64,000 nt of DNA from Apteryx mantelli (Eukaryota > Chordata > Aves > Apterygiformes > Apterygidae). The notes under the pieces are model-generated. The model worked only from the letters and a program-made list of their open reading frames with translations. It made no database searches and was not told the DNA's origin. The translations under genes and the position numbers were made by a program. Where the stretch lies: assembly GCF_036417845.1 (NCBI RefSeq), contig NC_089981.1:77913268-77977267 (forward strand). Direction: 5' to 3'. Below, piece after piece: positions 9,566 to 19,600 of this stretch. Positions within the stretch are counted from its first letter, which is position 1, and each line of letters begins with the position of its first letter.

Positions 9566-12500
9566 ATGAGTCTGTCATTGTTTGAGGCTTCTGAAAATTT
9601 GCTGTGTTGATATATGTGAGCTTTCCATTTATCAGGGGTCATGAAAGCGACTGTGGGGAAGACTTTTACTACAGCTGAACCTGGATCCGTCTCTTTGAGT
9701 AGTAGTGAGAGATCTGACATGTTTGTGCAAACTGCTGTACTTCTGTTTTCTGCTATGACTGATGAGTTATGTTTTGCAACAGAGCTCTGCCCCTTCTGTT
9801 CTTGTGCTATGCATGCATGTGTATCTGGTGGAAAGGAAAGAGCAGGAGCAAAGCAATACAAGCAGCACCCTTGCAACACCATAGATGTGATTCTTGTGCA
9901 TGACAAAAAAGGACAGTTTGATGTGGTCTGAGCATGTTGTAGGCAGAGTTTCTTTTTCACACATTGTAGGTGGAGGAGAGACCACTGAAGCCATGTTAGG
10001 AATTGAGGATCTAACCTGAAAGAGCTTCTGACGCCAACCAGCAATGGAGATACTTTTATTAACACAGGTGACATGAAAGCTGGTTTGCAAGGATTTACAG
10101 TGCTGTTTAAATATTAAGCATGTAACATGGGTGTCTTGTTTGCCTGGTTGGGAATATTGATCTAATGATGGGGTGATGCAATGCACCCTGCTGATGTCAA
10201 TAGATTTGTTATATTGCAAGTGGAAACCCCATACTGATTTGAATGCCAGGCATAGGACAGATTGGGATTAGGAATCAAACCTGGCACCCTGGCCCTTTTC
10301 TAGTCTCTGTCTTTTCCCTGTCTCTGTCCTGGGTCTTCTTCTTTGCTAGTTTCAACTTCATTTTCAAAACAGTCCATAATTCCAGCCCTAGCTAAGGTGT
10401 CCTCTCCTGGCAGGTCTCCCTTCCTAAGGTTACCTGATTTCTTTTCTCCTTTACTTAATGTCTGTTCAGTTTAGCTTGCATGAATTGTCCACATGGAGGA
10501 GCCTGCTCATTAGTAGCCCTCTTCCTCTCCCTTTGAAAACATATGTAACCCTTACCTGTTTGCAGCAGATATTCTTTGTGCAGTGCTGAGCGCACAGTGA
10601 CATTTTCAAGCCTAGAAGCTCATGTCAGGCTTCATATTCTGTATCATGCATCTTCATGAAGGGAGTGATTTTCAGGTGTGCTCAACACCTGCATCTTCTG
10701 CTAAATTTAAGCTGCTTGCCTCTGATAGCCTCTGGCAATTGGCACACCAGATAATGGCCGTGGCAGGAACAAAGATCCAGCTTTTATGGCAGGACAATAC
10801 ATCAGAGAGTAAGACTGAGACAGGTGTGACAGGAAGAGATTTTTAGACTATTTAAGTCACCTAGTTTTATGCTCATGTCACTTTAACTTTGTTAACTACT
10901 TAATATTTTGGATAAAAGAGGACTGTTAAAGATCCTGAATCCATCTTTTAAACAAGGTATTCAAATAGACTTCTGCTCCTTCAGCGAACTGTGAACTGAC
11001 CAAGTTTTCTCACTCCTGAATGCTGCAGAGAGGAGAAGTTTGCAAAGAGGAAAAAATAAAAGTAACCCAGTACTTCCTCTCTCCCCTGGCTTTCAGAATG
11101 AAAACTTTTCAAGACTTCTTTGCTTGTCATAGCAAATAAAACTACTTTGTACTAAAAGGTGAGTAGTATATGATTTTTCTTTGGAAGTGCTTGAGCAACA
11201 CATGGAAAATATTTATTATCTTTCATCATTGTTTTGTGGTTTCAGGTAGCCTTTTAGAGGAACTGGCTATAACTAAGCTTTTCAGGAATGCTGCCTCCAT
11301 ATACTGCCCTATATGCTTTTGAAAGCATTTCTCACAGGTGAGTATGTAACCTTGTGCCATTCATCTGTGCAGGTAAGACAGAAGTTTTTGAGTATATATC
11401 CTCACCACCATGCTCTCATGTTGTTGGGACTTGGGGGAATTTTCTTTCCTCCACCTTTGCGATGAGCAGAAGCTTAATAGTTGTGCGCATTTGCTTTATT
11501 AAGGTTAGCAATGGTGTTGCAACTGGCTCTTTTGCTGTCAGCCTTCACCAAGAGATGAGAACTGCTTGGGCCGTGGAGCCCAAACTCCACGACACCCCAA
11601 GGTCCTGGTGGCAGGGGACAGAGGTGTGTTGGCCAGTGCATCCGAGGAAAGCCGATGCCACTATTGCTTGTTCTGTGGATAAACAGAGGACTTCTGTTTC
11701 CAAAGCCGACAAGCCCCAGCCTTTCTCCAAGCTGTAACTCTATTTGAAAAACCAGCCTGGGTGCAGTTAGGTGAGTGATCTGTGCAGTCATCAGAGCATT
11801 TTGCCCAGAATTTCCATTTAGCAGCCTCTCCAGATTAAGCATCCCCCACACAGCAAGGAGCTGCCCATAGTGAGGCCATCAGTGGCCTTCAGCAGAGTAA
11901 TCCCAGCACGGGCTCAGCAACAGGCTTGACTGCTGTCCTAGAATAACAGGAGGGGCACAGCAGTGAGCTGACTTTGGTCCCAGCACAACATATTGAGGGG
12001 ATCCTGTGTGTTTGCCAAAGCGAATTACCCAAGAGCTGGTGGGAGGGCTGCAGGGAATCACAGTGGTAGCTTTGGCCTTGAATTACTGTTTCATTAACGG
12101 GCCTGTTATGAGGCGCAGGTAGAGCCTGCTTTGCCTTGCTTACACAGTGGGAGTTTTCTAACAGACTCCAAGTGGTGATGAGAGGGTGGGTGTCCTGCCC
12201 AGCCTGTCACGCTGCTCCTCTCCTCCCACCCCCGGCTCTTTCCTCCCCCGGCTCAAGACACTTTTCCATGTGTGAGTTAGACCTGACTGCTTTACTTCTC
12301 GTCTGTTTATGGAAGATGCTTCCACAGCATCATTCCAGAAGCAATGGGGAAAATGTACTCAAATGAAGAATTTAGCAACATAGATATATTTTTTAAGACC
12401 ACTGAGAGGGATTAATTCTGTGGATTGCTCTATTTTTATTATCAACAAGGTAACCAAAGAGAACACTTTAAATTGTTATATGCTGTCTTTCCAGCAAGGG

Positions 12501-14034
12501 AGCTAATTTTCCCATGATAATTAGTTTGAGCATGTATCATCTTGTTTTTTTTGGGAAAAAGAACATTTGCTTTTCTAGGAAACATTTGCAGTGCCCTCAG
12601 TCTAAGAATAGCAATCTTTCTGTTGTATCTCAAATTTCAGAAATAAGGTCTATCTTTTATTGTGCATGCAGTATGGGGATTTTTTAGCTGAAATACCACT
12701 GTGTTCTGCTGAAACATGAACATGTGCCTCATTCTGTGGTTTTCTTGTTTCTTTTCTAACCAAAATTAATTCATGAAAAAAGAAATTTCTGCCTTAAACA
12801 TGGCCTCTTATCTCTCAGTCCATCAGTTCAGTGATGATCCCAAAGGGAACTATAATGCTGAAATAGTTCAAGTGGCAAACAACTCCCTGGCTACAAATTT
12901 AAGCACTGAAACAAAACCCTACAGTTTCACTGATGACTTCCAACAATAGAGACAAAGCTAAAGCTCTGTGGCCTAGGAGATTTCGATCGTCCTCATGTTG
13001 GCAGAGCCAGCAAAGCTCGCTCCCTGCTGAGCAGGCAGGGCAGTGCCAGTTTTATAGGGAGGCAGCAGCACCGCTGCCCAGGGCTCACAGTGAAGGCTGC
13101 AAAGCGAAGAACCCAAGCTGAACCCTTTGCTCAGGACCTTGATGTGCCTCAACAAAAACCTTGGAGGCAGGGCATCACCCCAAAAGGACTTTTTGATCTG
13201 CAGCATCTGGGAAGGTTTTAGATACCTTGGAGCATCTCAGAAGCAGGTCAGCATATTTGACGGAGGCTTGATATCTAATACTCCTCTGGTACCTACCCAG
13301 GGGGAACCAAGACTGCCACAGGTTTCTCAGCTGAACTAAGCCATGACGTCCTCCTAAGAACTGGCAGTGGAAGAGCTGAAGCCCACATAAAAATGCTGCT
13401 GTATTCTCATGCGCCATTACCATGCCCAAGCAAATCCCTCTGGGCATAGCAGAGGGCGGACAGGAGGCGCTTGGCTCTCCTGCTTTGTGCCACCCTGCTT
13501 CCATCTTCTCTAGTGACAACACCTCCAGCCACAGCAATCCCCCGGAGCACCTGCAGGGTCTCTTCCTTCCCCCTTCCAGCGTGGGAATATCCTTGGTCGG
13601 AGGGAAGCCAGGTGCTTCTGTTCCTGCCCTTCTCTCTGCCCGATGAGCAGCACCCTTGGCTCTCCAAGAAGGGCAGAAAGAACTTTGCGAGGAAACCAAC
13701 TGTTATTTATGCATATTTAAAAATATATTTTGTTCAGCTGCATATCCCTGCCAGCCTTGTTTAGGGAGATTTTAATAGTATCTGGCTTCTCTTTGGTTTT
13801 GTGTACAAGATTAGGAAGTTTTCATCTGTGCCTTTAAAAAAACCAACATCCCTGCCAAGATGTATTAGGAGAGCTGTAAAAAAGGAGTCATCCTGTTCCA
13901 GGACTGCTAAGCTTATGTAACAGGGAAATCCTAACTAAGAGATATGTTTCCCCCCTCCACACAGTTTTTCAAGGCACATACCATTTCAGAATTTTCAGCT
14001 GCTTGATTTGTATTTCGATCATATCTGCCACTGG
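9566..14034. other. gene-free stretch downstream of ANKRD9
   Basis: No exon or RNA gene was recognised. The longest openings (9544-10074 minus, 13175-13699 minus) lack family features. AT-rich blocks near 10850-11000 and 12370-12660 have the texture of conserved non-coding DNA, with many TAAT cores. The stretch ends in the 3' flank of ANKRD9. Confidence 0.45.
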
Positions 14035-14040
14035 TTTATT
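14035..14040 (-). promoter_or_regulatory. candidate ANKRD9 polyadenylation signal
   Basis: AATAAA on the minus strand is the first canonical signal downstream of the ANKRD9 stop. It would give a 3' UTR of roughly 300 bases. No AATAAA or ATTAAA lies closer on that strand. A more distal site cannot be excluded. Confidence 0.45.
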
Positions 14041-14315
14041 TAGATGTATTTACAACTACATTCTCCCACACATCCTCATTTGTACATGCTGTATAATGTC
14101 TTTTTTTTTTTTATAAAATGCAGTGTTGAACACACCTCACCACAAGAATCTTTAAATAAAATATATTGTAAAGTGCCAGATACAATTCTTTTAAAAAACA
14201 CAGTTCTAATTAAAACAGACACTTTGCTGCTGCATTAGCAGCTTTGTATATGGATACAGTTTTAGCGCAATAGTCTATTTCTGTCATGTGAGCGGGAGGC
14301 TCTGGTACAACCCCC

Positions 14316-15194
14316 CTAGCTCTCCAGTTTCAAGTCCAAAGGCTTTAGAAAATGCGGCAGAGGCAGATCGTCCAGAGCCTCTGGGAACTGCTCAGGCGAA
14401 ATGGTCCTGATCAAAACGCGCATGGCGCTGATGAAAAGCGATGGGGGGGCCAAGCCCACCAGGCACTGGAACCGGTTCTCCCCTAAGAGGTCCTGCCACC
14501 GTTGCCGATTGTCCAACAGCTGTGGCTTCATCGGGAACTGCAGGTCCTGAGGCACGAAGAAGAAGAGGCAGTCGAGGCAGAGGAGCTTGGCACGCATATT
14601 GACGGCCGGCGTGTGGGCAATCTGCTGCAGCAAGGTGTCGAGGGGAGTATCCCCAGAGGAGTCATGCAGGCAGGGCGACGCGCCGTGCCCCAGCAGCAGC
14701 AGCAAGCACTCGGGTCTCACCAGTTCGCAGGCCACGTGCAAGGCCGTCTTGCCGCCTTCCACGCGGCTGCAGCCCTGGCGGTCCAGGTGGCCGGCTCTGT
14801 CGCTGGCCGGGAAGTCCCGGATGGCCTTGAGGATTCGGAAGAGGATGCGGACCCGGTTGTAGCGGACGGCCATGGCCAGGTGCGGGGCCGACGACTGGCA
14901 GCAGCTGAAGCTCTGGCTGGGCACGGCCAGGGCGCCCTGGGGGAACTTAGTCAGCAGGTGCTGGGCGTAGGACTGGTGGTCGTGCACCAGCGCGTAGAGC
15001 AGGGCCTCCGAGGGCGAGTACGCGCTCACCTTCCCCCCGTCCTCCCAGTGGAAGACCTCCATGGTCCGCATGTCCTCCAGCAGCCAGGCGGGTAGCAGGT
15101 CCCTCACCGCCTGGTAGAAGGCGAAGGAGGATTTCTTGCACTGCTTCTGCGACTGGGCGCCGCGGCCGCCGACCCACCGGACGCTCCAGGGCAT
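14316..15194 (-). CDS. ANKRD9: Ankyrin repeat domain-containing protein 9
   Basis: The 292-codon frame matches vertebrate ANKRD9 throughout, including the N-terminal [15 protein letters not shown] block (residues 21-35), [13 protein letters not shown] (62-74) and [18 protein letters not shown] (141-158). Degenerate ankyrin repeats lie at about 63-95, 104-135, 148-178 and 180-192. The C-terminus (251-288) reads as a SOCS-box-like module: PSL at 251-253 in a BC-box arrangement with Ala257 in the usual Cys position, then LPLP at 277-280 like a CUL5 box. Family members are reported to act as ubiquitin-ligase substrate receptors and to control IMPDH2 abundance and assembly. The start at 15194 (MPW) agrees with the family and has G at -3. 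The reading frame stays open upstream without an ATG and crosses an inferred splice acceptor. The human protein is about 317 residues; this one is shorter mainly in the linker after the ankyrin repeats. The stop is TAG. The coding part is one exon within a CpG island. Confidence 0.97.
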   Translation of the reverse strand: MPWSVRWVGGRGAQSQKQCKKSSFAFYQAVRDLLPAWLLEDMRTMEVFHWEDGGKVSAYSPSEALLYALVHDHQSYAQHLLTKFPQGALAVPSQSFSCCQSSAPHLAMAVRYNRVRILFRILKAIRDFPASDRAGHLDRQGCSRVEGGKTALHVACELVRPECLLLLLGHGASPCLHDSSGDTPLDTLLQQIAHTPAVNMRAKLLCLDCLFFFVPQDLQFPMKPQLLDNRQRWQDLLGENRFQCLVGLAPPSLFISAMRVLIRTISPEQFPEALDDLPLPHFLKPLDLKLES

Positions 15195-15252
15195 GGCGGG
15201 CGGCGGGGCTCCGCCGGGGGCCTCCTCCCGCCCCGGCGCCCCGCGCCCGCAT
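14947..15252 (-). other. overlapping upstream ORF in ANKRD9 mRNA (101 codons)
   Basis: An ATG at 15252-15250 lies in the 5' UTR part of the coding exon, 58 bases ahead of the ANKRD9 start and out of frame. It runs to a stop at 14947, overlapping about 250 bases of the ANKRD9 coding sequence. In the inferred spliced transcript it is the first AUG. Its context is weak (C at -3, C at +4), so most ribosomes would be expected to scan past it. The peptide is Arg/Gly/Pro/Ala rich, as expected for a shifted GC-rich frame, so a regulatory role is more likely than a stable protein. Confidence 0.35.
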
Positions 15253-15264
15253 CGGCGCCGGGAC

Positions 15265-15557
15265 CTGCGGGAGCGCACGGGCGTTAACCGCTGCGCCGCC
15301 GGGGCGCCCCGGCCCGCGCCGGCGCCGCTGCACGGGCCCCCCGCGCTGCACGGCCCCCCCGCCGCCGGTGCGCGCGATCTTCCCACCGCGCTGCGCAGGA
15401 ACAACCTCCCCCCCGGTGCACGGGAACCCAGTGCACAGGAACGGGTCCGGCTCCCCGTCCCCGTTCCCCCCCGCCCCGGTGCACGGGACCTGCCCGCCCC
15501 GGTGCACGGGAGCCCCTTCCGCCCCGGCGCCCGGCTCCCCGCCCGCGCCGCGCTCAC
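15265..15557 (-). other. inferred ANKRD9 5' UTR intron (293 bp)
   Basis: On the minus strand a good donor, GAG|GTGAGC, has its GT at 15557-15556. A good acceptor, TGCGCTCCCGCAG|GT, ends at 15265, with a GGTTAACGC branch-like sequence about 20 bases upstream. Removing this interval joins a GC-rich leader to the coding exon 70 bases before the ATG. It agrees with the non-coding upstream exons of mammalian ANKRD9. No transcript evidence is available here. Confidence 0.6.
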
Positions 15558-15650
15558 CTCTCCGCTCGCGCCGCGATGCCGCCGGCGGCCGCACGGGAGG
15601 CGCCGCTGCCCTGCCCTGCCCGGCTCGGCTCGGCGCGGCGCGGCGCGGCA

Positions 15651-15697
<47 letters not shown>

Positions 15698-15715
15698 CGG
15701 CGCGGGGGAAGGGGC
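15558..15715 (-). other. inferred ANKRD9 non-coding first exon
   Basis: The downstream boundary is the GAG|GTGAGC donor. The upstream boundary is set about 25-30 bases after the TATA-like element and is approximate. The exon has no ATG on the minus strand. It contains the (CGG)15 tract, read as GCC repeats in the transcript, so the leader should be highly structured. Confidence 0.45.
15651..15695. repeat. pure (CGG)15 trinucleotide repeat
   Basis: Forty-five uninterrupted bases of CGG/GCG repeat lie on the plus strand, preceded by a short GGCGC-type repeat (15630-15648). On the ANKRD9 sense strand the tract reads (GCC)n and falls in the inferred 5' UTR. Such tracts are length-polymorphic and form G-quadruplex or hairpin structures. 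Confidence 0.95.
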
Positions 15716-15740
15716 CGGAGCGCGGCGCCGCCGCCGGGGC

Positions 15741-15846
15741 CTTTTATCCCCACCCCCGCCGCGGGCGGTGAAGGTCGGTCAGGACCGGGGAACTGTCCAG
15801 CCGCCGCCGATTGGCGGTCGCCCGGGCTCCCCCCGCTGCCCATTGG
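15741..15846 (-). promoter_or_regulatory. ANKRD9 core promoter (TATA-like, two CCAAT boxes)
   Basis: Read on the minus strand, two CCAAT elements (15842-15846 and 15810-15814) precede a TATA-like GATAAAAG (15741-15748) by about 95 and 65 bases. This is the usual NF-Y spacing upstream of a TATA-type start. The second CCAAT sits in a GC palindrome (CCGCCGATTGGCGG on the plus strand). The arrangement and its orientation match the gene and predict a start near 15715. Confidence 0.65.
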
Positions 15847-15880
15847 CTGCGGCGAGAGGACGGGGCCCTGCACCATTGTG

Positions 15881-15908
15881 TGCGTCACGGGAGGCAAAGT
15901 TCCAAGAA
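15881..15908. promoter_or_regulatory. CRE-like and STAT-like motifs upstream of ANKRD9
   Basis: TGCGTCAC (15881-15888; GTGACGCA on the gene strand) resembles a CREB/ATF site. TTCCAAGAA (15900-15908) fits the STAT consensus TTCNNNGAA. Both lie within 70 bases of the distal CCAAT box. Site use is inference. Confidence 0.35.
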
Positions 15909-16019
15909 ACTTGGCTGGTGGCGCGGAGTCCCCGAGATGTCGCGGCGGGGGGGCGGGGCCGCCCGCGCGGGCGGGGCGGGGCCTCGGCTCCGGGGGGGGG
16001 GCGCCCCGGCGGCGGCGGC

Positions 16020-16615
16020 CTGCGGGGGGGGGCCGGGTGCGGGGTGCAGCGGTGCGGGGGCCTGGGGTGCGGTGTGCAGGGGTGTGAGGTTCTGGGGTTT
16101 GGGGTCCTGGGGTGTGGGGACATGGGGTGCACGGTCCTGGGGTGTGGGCATATGGGGTGTGCGGTCCTGCGGTATGGGGTTTTGGGCACATGGGTGTATG
16201 GGGTACAGGGGTGTGGGGACGTGGGGTGTGGGGATCTGGGGTCTGGGGTCCTGGGGTTTGGGGTCCAGGGGTGTGGAGACCTGGGCACATGGGGTCCTGG
16301 GTGTATGGGGTACAGGGGTGTGGGGTCGGGGGTGTATGGGGTCTGGGGTCTGGAATGTATGGGATCTGGGGGTGTGGGGTCCTGGGGTGTGGGGTTCTGG
16401 GCACATGGGGTCCAGGGCTATGGGGTCTGGGGTGTATGGGGTCTGGGCTGTACCAGGGTCTTGGGTGTGGGGTCCAGAGGTTATAGGGCACATGTGTTCC
16501 AGGGTCTGTGGGGTCCTGGGCACATGGAGCTGTGGGCACCTGCGTCCTGGCTGCCCGGGGTCTGGGGCGCCCGGCGTTGGGGGCCTGGGGGTCCTGGGCA
16601 CACTGGGTTGTAGAC
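16020..16615. repeat. G-rich minisatellite next to ANKRD9 promoter
   Basis: About 600 bases are built from degenerate GGGGTSTG / GGGGTCCTG units on the plus strand. A higher-order period is visible: GGGCACATGG-type blocks begin at 16184, 16283, 16399 and 16518, spaced 99, 116 and 119 bases. Runs of three to five G every few bases give high G-quadruplex potential on the strand that is template for ANKRD9. The minus strand reads as a long Pro/His/Thr-rich open frame, which is a by-product of the repeat. Confidence 0.88.
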
Positions 16616-19600
16616 ACGGGGGGACGCCGGGCATGCAGTATCAGGGCCTGTGGGTGCCCCAGCTGCGGCCAGCCTGGCTCCTGCCCGTTCCCGGCTCGTC
16701 CCCTTTGCGCCCCCGGCCGAGGACGGCGCTCGTGAGAAGCCGGCACTGCCCTTGAGCTGACTTTGTCCCAGGGGCTCCCACATGTGCCCGCACACGTGCT
16801 CGCCACTAAACCGCGGGCTCTCGGCCGTCCCCCAGGCAGTGACATTTGCCGGCCGTCCTTCCGGCCGTGAGTCGTTCGCCGGGTTTTGGCCAAGGAGGAG
16901 CGCCGAAACAGTGGCAGAGTGGGGCGGCCCGCGTGCGTGCAGACAATCCCCGCGCTGGTGAAGCGTAATGGATGTCAGCAGTTGTTTTTAAGATGCACAC
17001 ATTGCTGTCCCCCGTAAAGCCACGCTCCTGCGGTTCAGGGACTTGTGGAGGTGCCGGCACGAGAGGCACCGTGCGCCCCGGCACCGGCCTCCTTAGCAGC
17101 AAGCGGTGGCATCTGCTGCTCCCTCATCCCCCCGGGGGGTTTGAGGTGTTTCCCTCATTTGCACCGCACCTTGACGTGGGTGATGTTTTCTGCTCGTCCC
17201 AGCCTTAAGTACGTGTGTGTACACTTTGGGAGGGGGACACACAGCCAGATGTGTGCTGAGGTGTCAGATTCCCTTAGGGCTTTGCCCCGAGCCGCTTTGA
17301 AGCACAGGGGAGGAAATGCTCCGCGTAGCCAACCCTCCTCCGACCCCCGAAGGAAAAGAAGCTTGAGAGGAACAACTGCTCCTTCTGTTGTGCCTGCACT
17401 GAGCCGCCGTTCAGCCAGGAAAACAATGCCTAAACGATACTCCCTTTTGTTCGCCGGCTCTTCTTCCCTGCTCACACCAAAATGGTGACGAGCCCTACGG
17501 AAAGGAGAGCTGGGCAGGGGGTGACGCGCTGCCGTCGCCCTCGAAAGCGCCCCGTGACCACAACCGGGGCGCGACGAAGTGAGCCGCTCTGCCCCAGGGC
17601 ATCACGCCCGGCTTTTGGCAGTGCGATTCCTCAGCTGAGGATCCCCGCCGCTCCGCCGCGGCTCCTGGCATCGCACACGTCGGCCGCGGCGCAGAAAATC
17701 CTCTTTCATCGCTCAGGTCCGATTCCAGATGAAAATTCATTAAAGGCAGCTGCTTCCTCCGCTTCCTGCTAACTCTGGGGCACTCGCGTTGCAGTCGCGT
17801 CCTATTACTTCAAGTGCTGGATGATTTGTACCGAATCTCGGGATCAAAATAAACGGTTTAAAAAGCGCTGATCCTACAGCTCTGTGCCGAGTGCGGATTG
17901 CCAAACCCTTTCCCCACTGTTGTCAGGACATTGCCATCGATTCAGACGTCCGGCACGGTGACACGGAGGGGGGTGCAGGGCTGCCGGCCCTTTCTACTCA
18001 TTTTCCACAAATGCCTGACTAAGCCAAGCTGCATTTGAACCCAAAGGCAAGGGATTAGTTTAATCGCAAAACCAAATTTGCTTTTGCGTAGGGAATTCGT
18101 GTCTTCGGAGCGGGAGCAGGCCTAGTTCACTCTGGTCAAGCTTTCTTAGGGAGGGCAGGGGACCGGCTGCTGCAGCGGCTCCGAAAGGGGCTGGGGCGCT
18201 CGCAGTCCTGGAGGGCTCGCAGCCAGCGGCCGGGGCTCACCCAGAGCCTGGCTCCGGTTTGCAAAATATAGTTGTCAAATCCATCTGAAGCATGTACAGG
18301 GCTGTAGAAAACACAGCCTGTTCGCTGACTGTGCTGCACCGGAGAAAAAGCATTATGTTTGCCCAGTAAATTGCTCATAGTGTGCCCGGCACTAATGACA
18401 AAACACAATGTCCTAGAGAGGTTTGAATTTTGCTATGGTATATATATTTTACGTACAAACCCACGGGCATGACTTGTTTGTTTTCAGCCCAGCCTGGTTT
18501 TAATCACTCTGAATTAAGTAACTTGATCTTATTACTTAGCTGGCTGTGCGAGGGCTTATCGCAGGTTCCTTGGCACATGACGGCGATGACTCTGTCAGTG
18601 CAACCGAGTCTGAGTAATGCGACTCTTCGTTGCCATGCGATGTGTCTTCTTGGGGCTATTTTTTCTGCAGAAGGTTGCTCCATTCGTTTCTTCTGCCAGT
18701 GACCAAGGAATACCCACTTAACGCTGCCGAAACCCGTCCACATAATGGAATGGAGGGAAAAGCTCTGCTGTTTCTTGTAATAGATGTCATTTGTTTTCTG
18801 AGGTTTTCATTAAATTGAGGGCAGGATCTTATTGACTGGTCACTTAATGGACATGATTGTGGACTTAATTAAAAGCGGTATGGAAATAGGCAGTATAAAT
18901 TACCATGCTGAGCGCAGTTAACGTTTAGCATTAGTTTTGAGCATGGGATGAAAGAAGGGCAACAAGTACACCCCTCACTCCTGAAAAGGGCCCAAAGGTC
19001 CAGGTTTTGCTCCAGTCCCTGCAGTGACTTTTTTGCAAGGGTTTGACTGAGCATTTGCCAGCATCCTCTCCGAAAGCAGGCTCAGGACCAAAGTTCAGCA
19101 GAGTTCGGATAACAGCCCCCAAATCCGGAGAGCTCCGGAGCATCCGAGCTGCAAGTTTGCTTTTAGCCTCCAGTCCTGGAGTCTTTATAAACAAGTCAGG
19201 CGGAAGCGCCTGATATCCCATTTAGCTAAAATTAACCCTCTTGAGAGAGAAATAACAAGCAAGGAGAGCAGGGCTTTGGGAGAGGAGGCGCTGGGTAGGA
19301 ACACGCGTGTTTTAACTTCGCCTCCCGCCGTGGGTACGTTGCGAACCCCAGAGCGAACGGCTGAATTGGGCAGTGCCTCCAGCATCCATCAGGTCGGATG
19401 GGTGCAGTAATGCTGCTTTGGTCATGGTGTTGTAGACCGTGACCGCTTTGGGTCGGGGATAGCCTTCCCCTATATGTGAATATATTATTTTGGTCTTTGG
19501 GGCCCCGATGCTGCGTGGGGACCTCTCTGCTCTGCTGTCGTGAGGCAGCGGTGCAGCCTGGTCATTTGGTGACAAAAAGTCAGATGCTGCCAGGCACCGG

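Larger units (their letters stand above)
14320..16060. other. CpG island of ANKRD9
   Basis: CpG dinucleotides are dense from the coding exon through the inferred intron, first exon and promoter. SP1-type GC boxes (GGGGCGGGG) cluster around 15950-15985. The island ends where the G-rich but CpG-poor minisatellite begins. Confidence 0.85.

Noticed and set aside
15195-15557. N-terminal extension of ANKRD9 (open frame to 15557)
   Set aside because: The extension begins at a GTG with no in-frame ATG, is Arg/Gly/Ala/Pro rich, lies in an inferred intron, and is absent from the ANKRD9 family, whose start is MPW.
15576-16613. Plus-strand openings of 345, 314 and 239 codons over the ANKRD9 promoter
   Set aside because: They are products of the CGG tract (poly-Ala, poly-Arg or poly-Gly) and the minisatellite (Gly/Val/Trp/Cys repeats). 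All three frames are open, which indicates composition rather than coding.
14947-16893. 648-codon minus-strand open frame, the longest in the window
   Set aside because: Most of it is the G-rich minisatellite read as Pro/His/Thr repeats plus the GCC tract. It crosses the ANKRD9 promoter and ends out of frame inside ANKRD9. Only its last 101 codons matter, as an overlapping upstream ORF.
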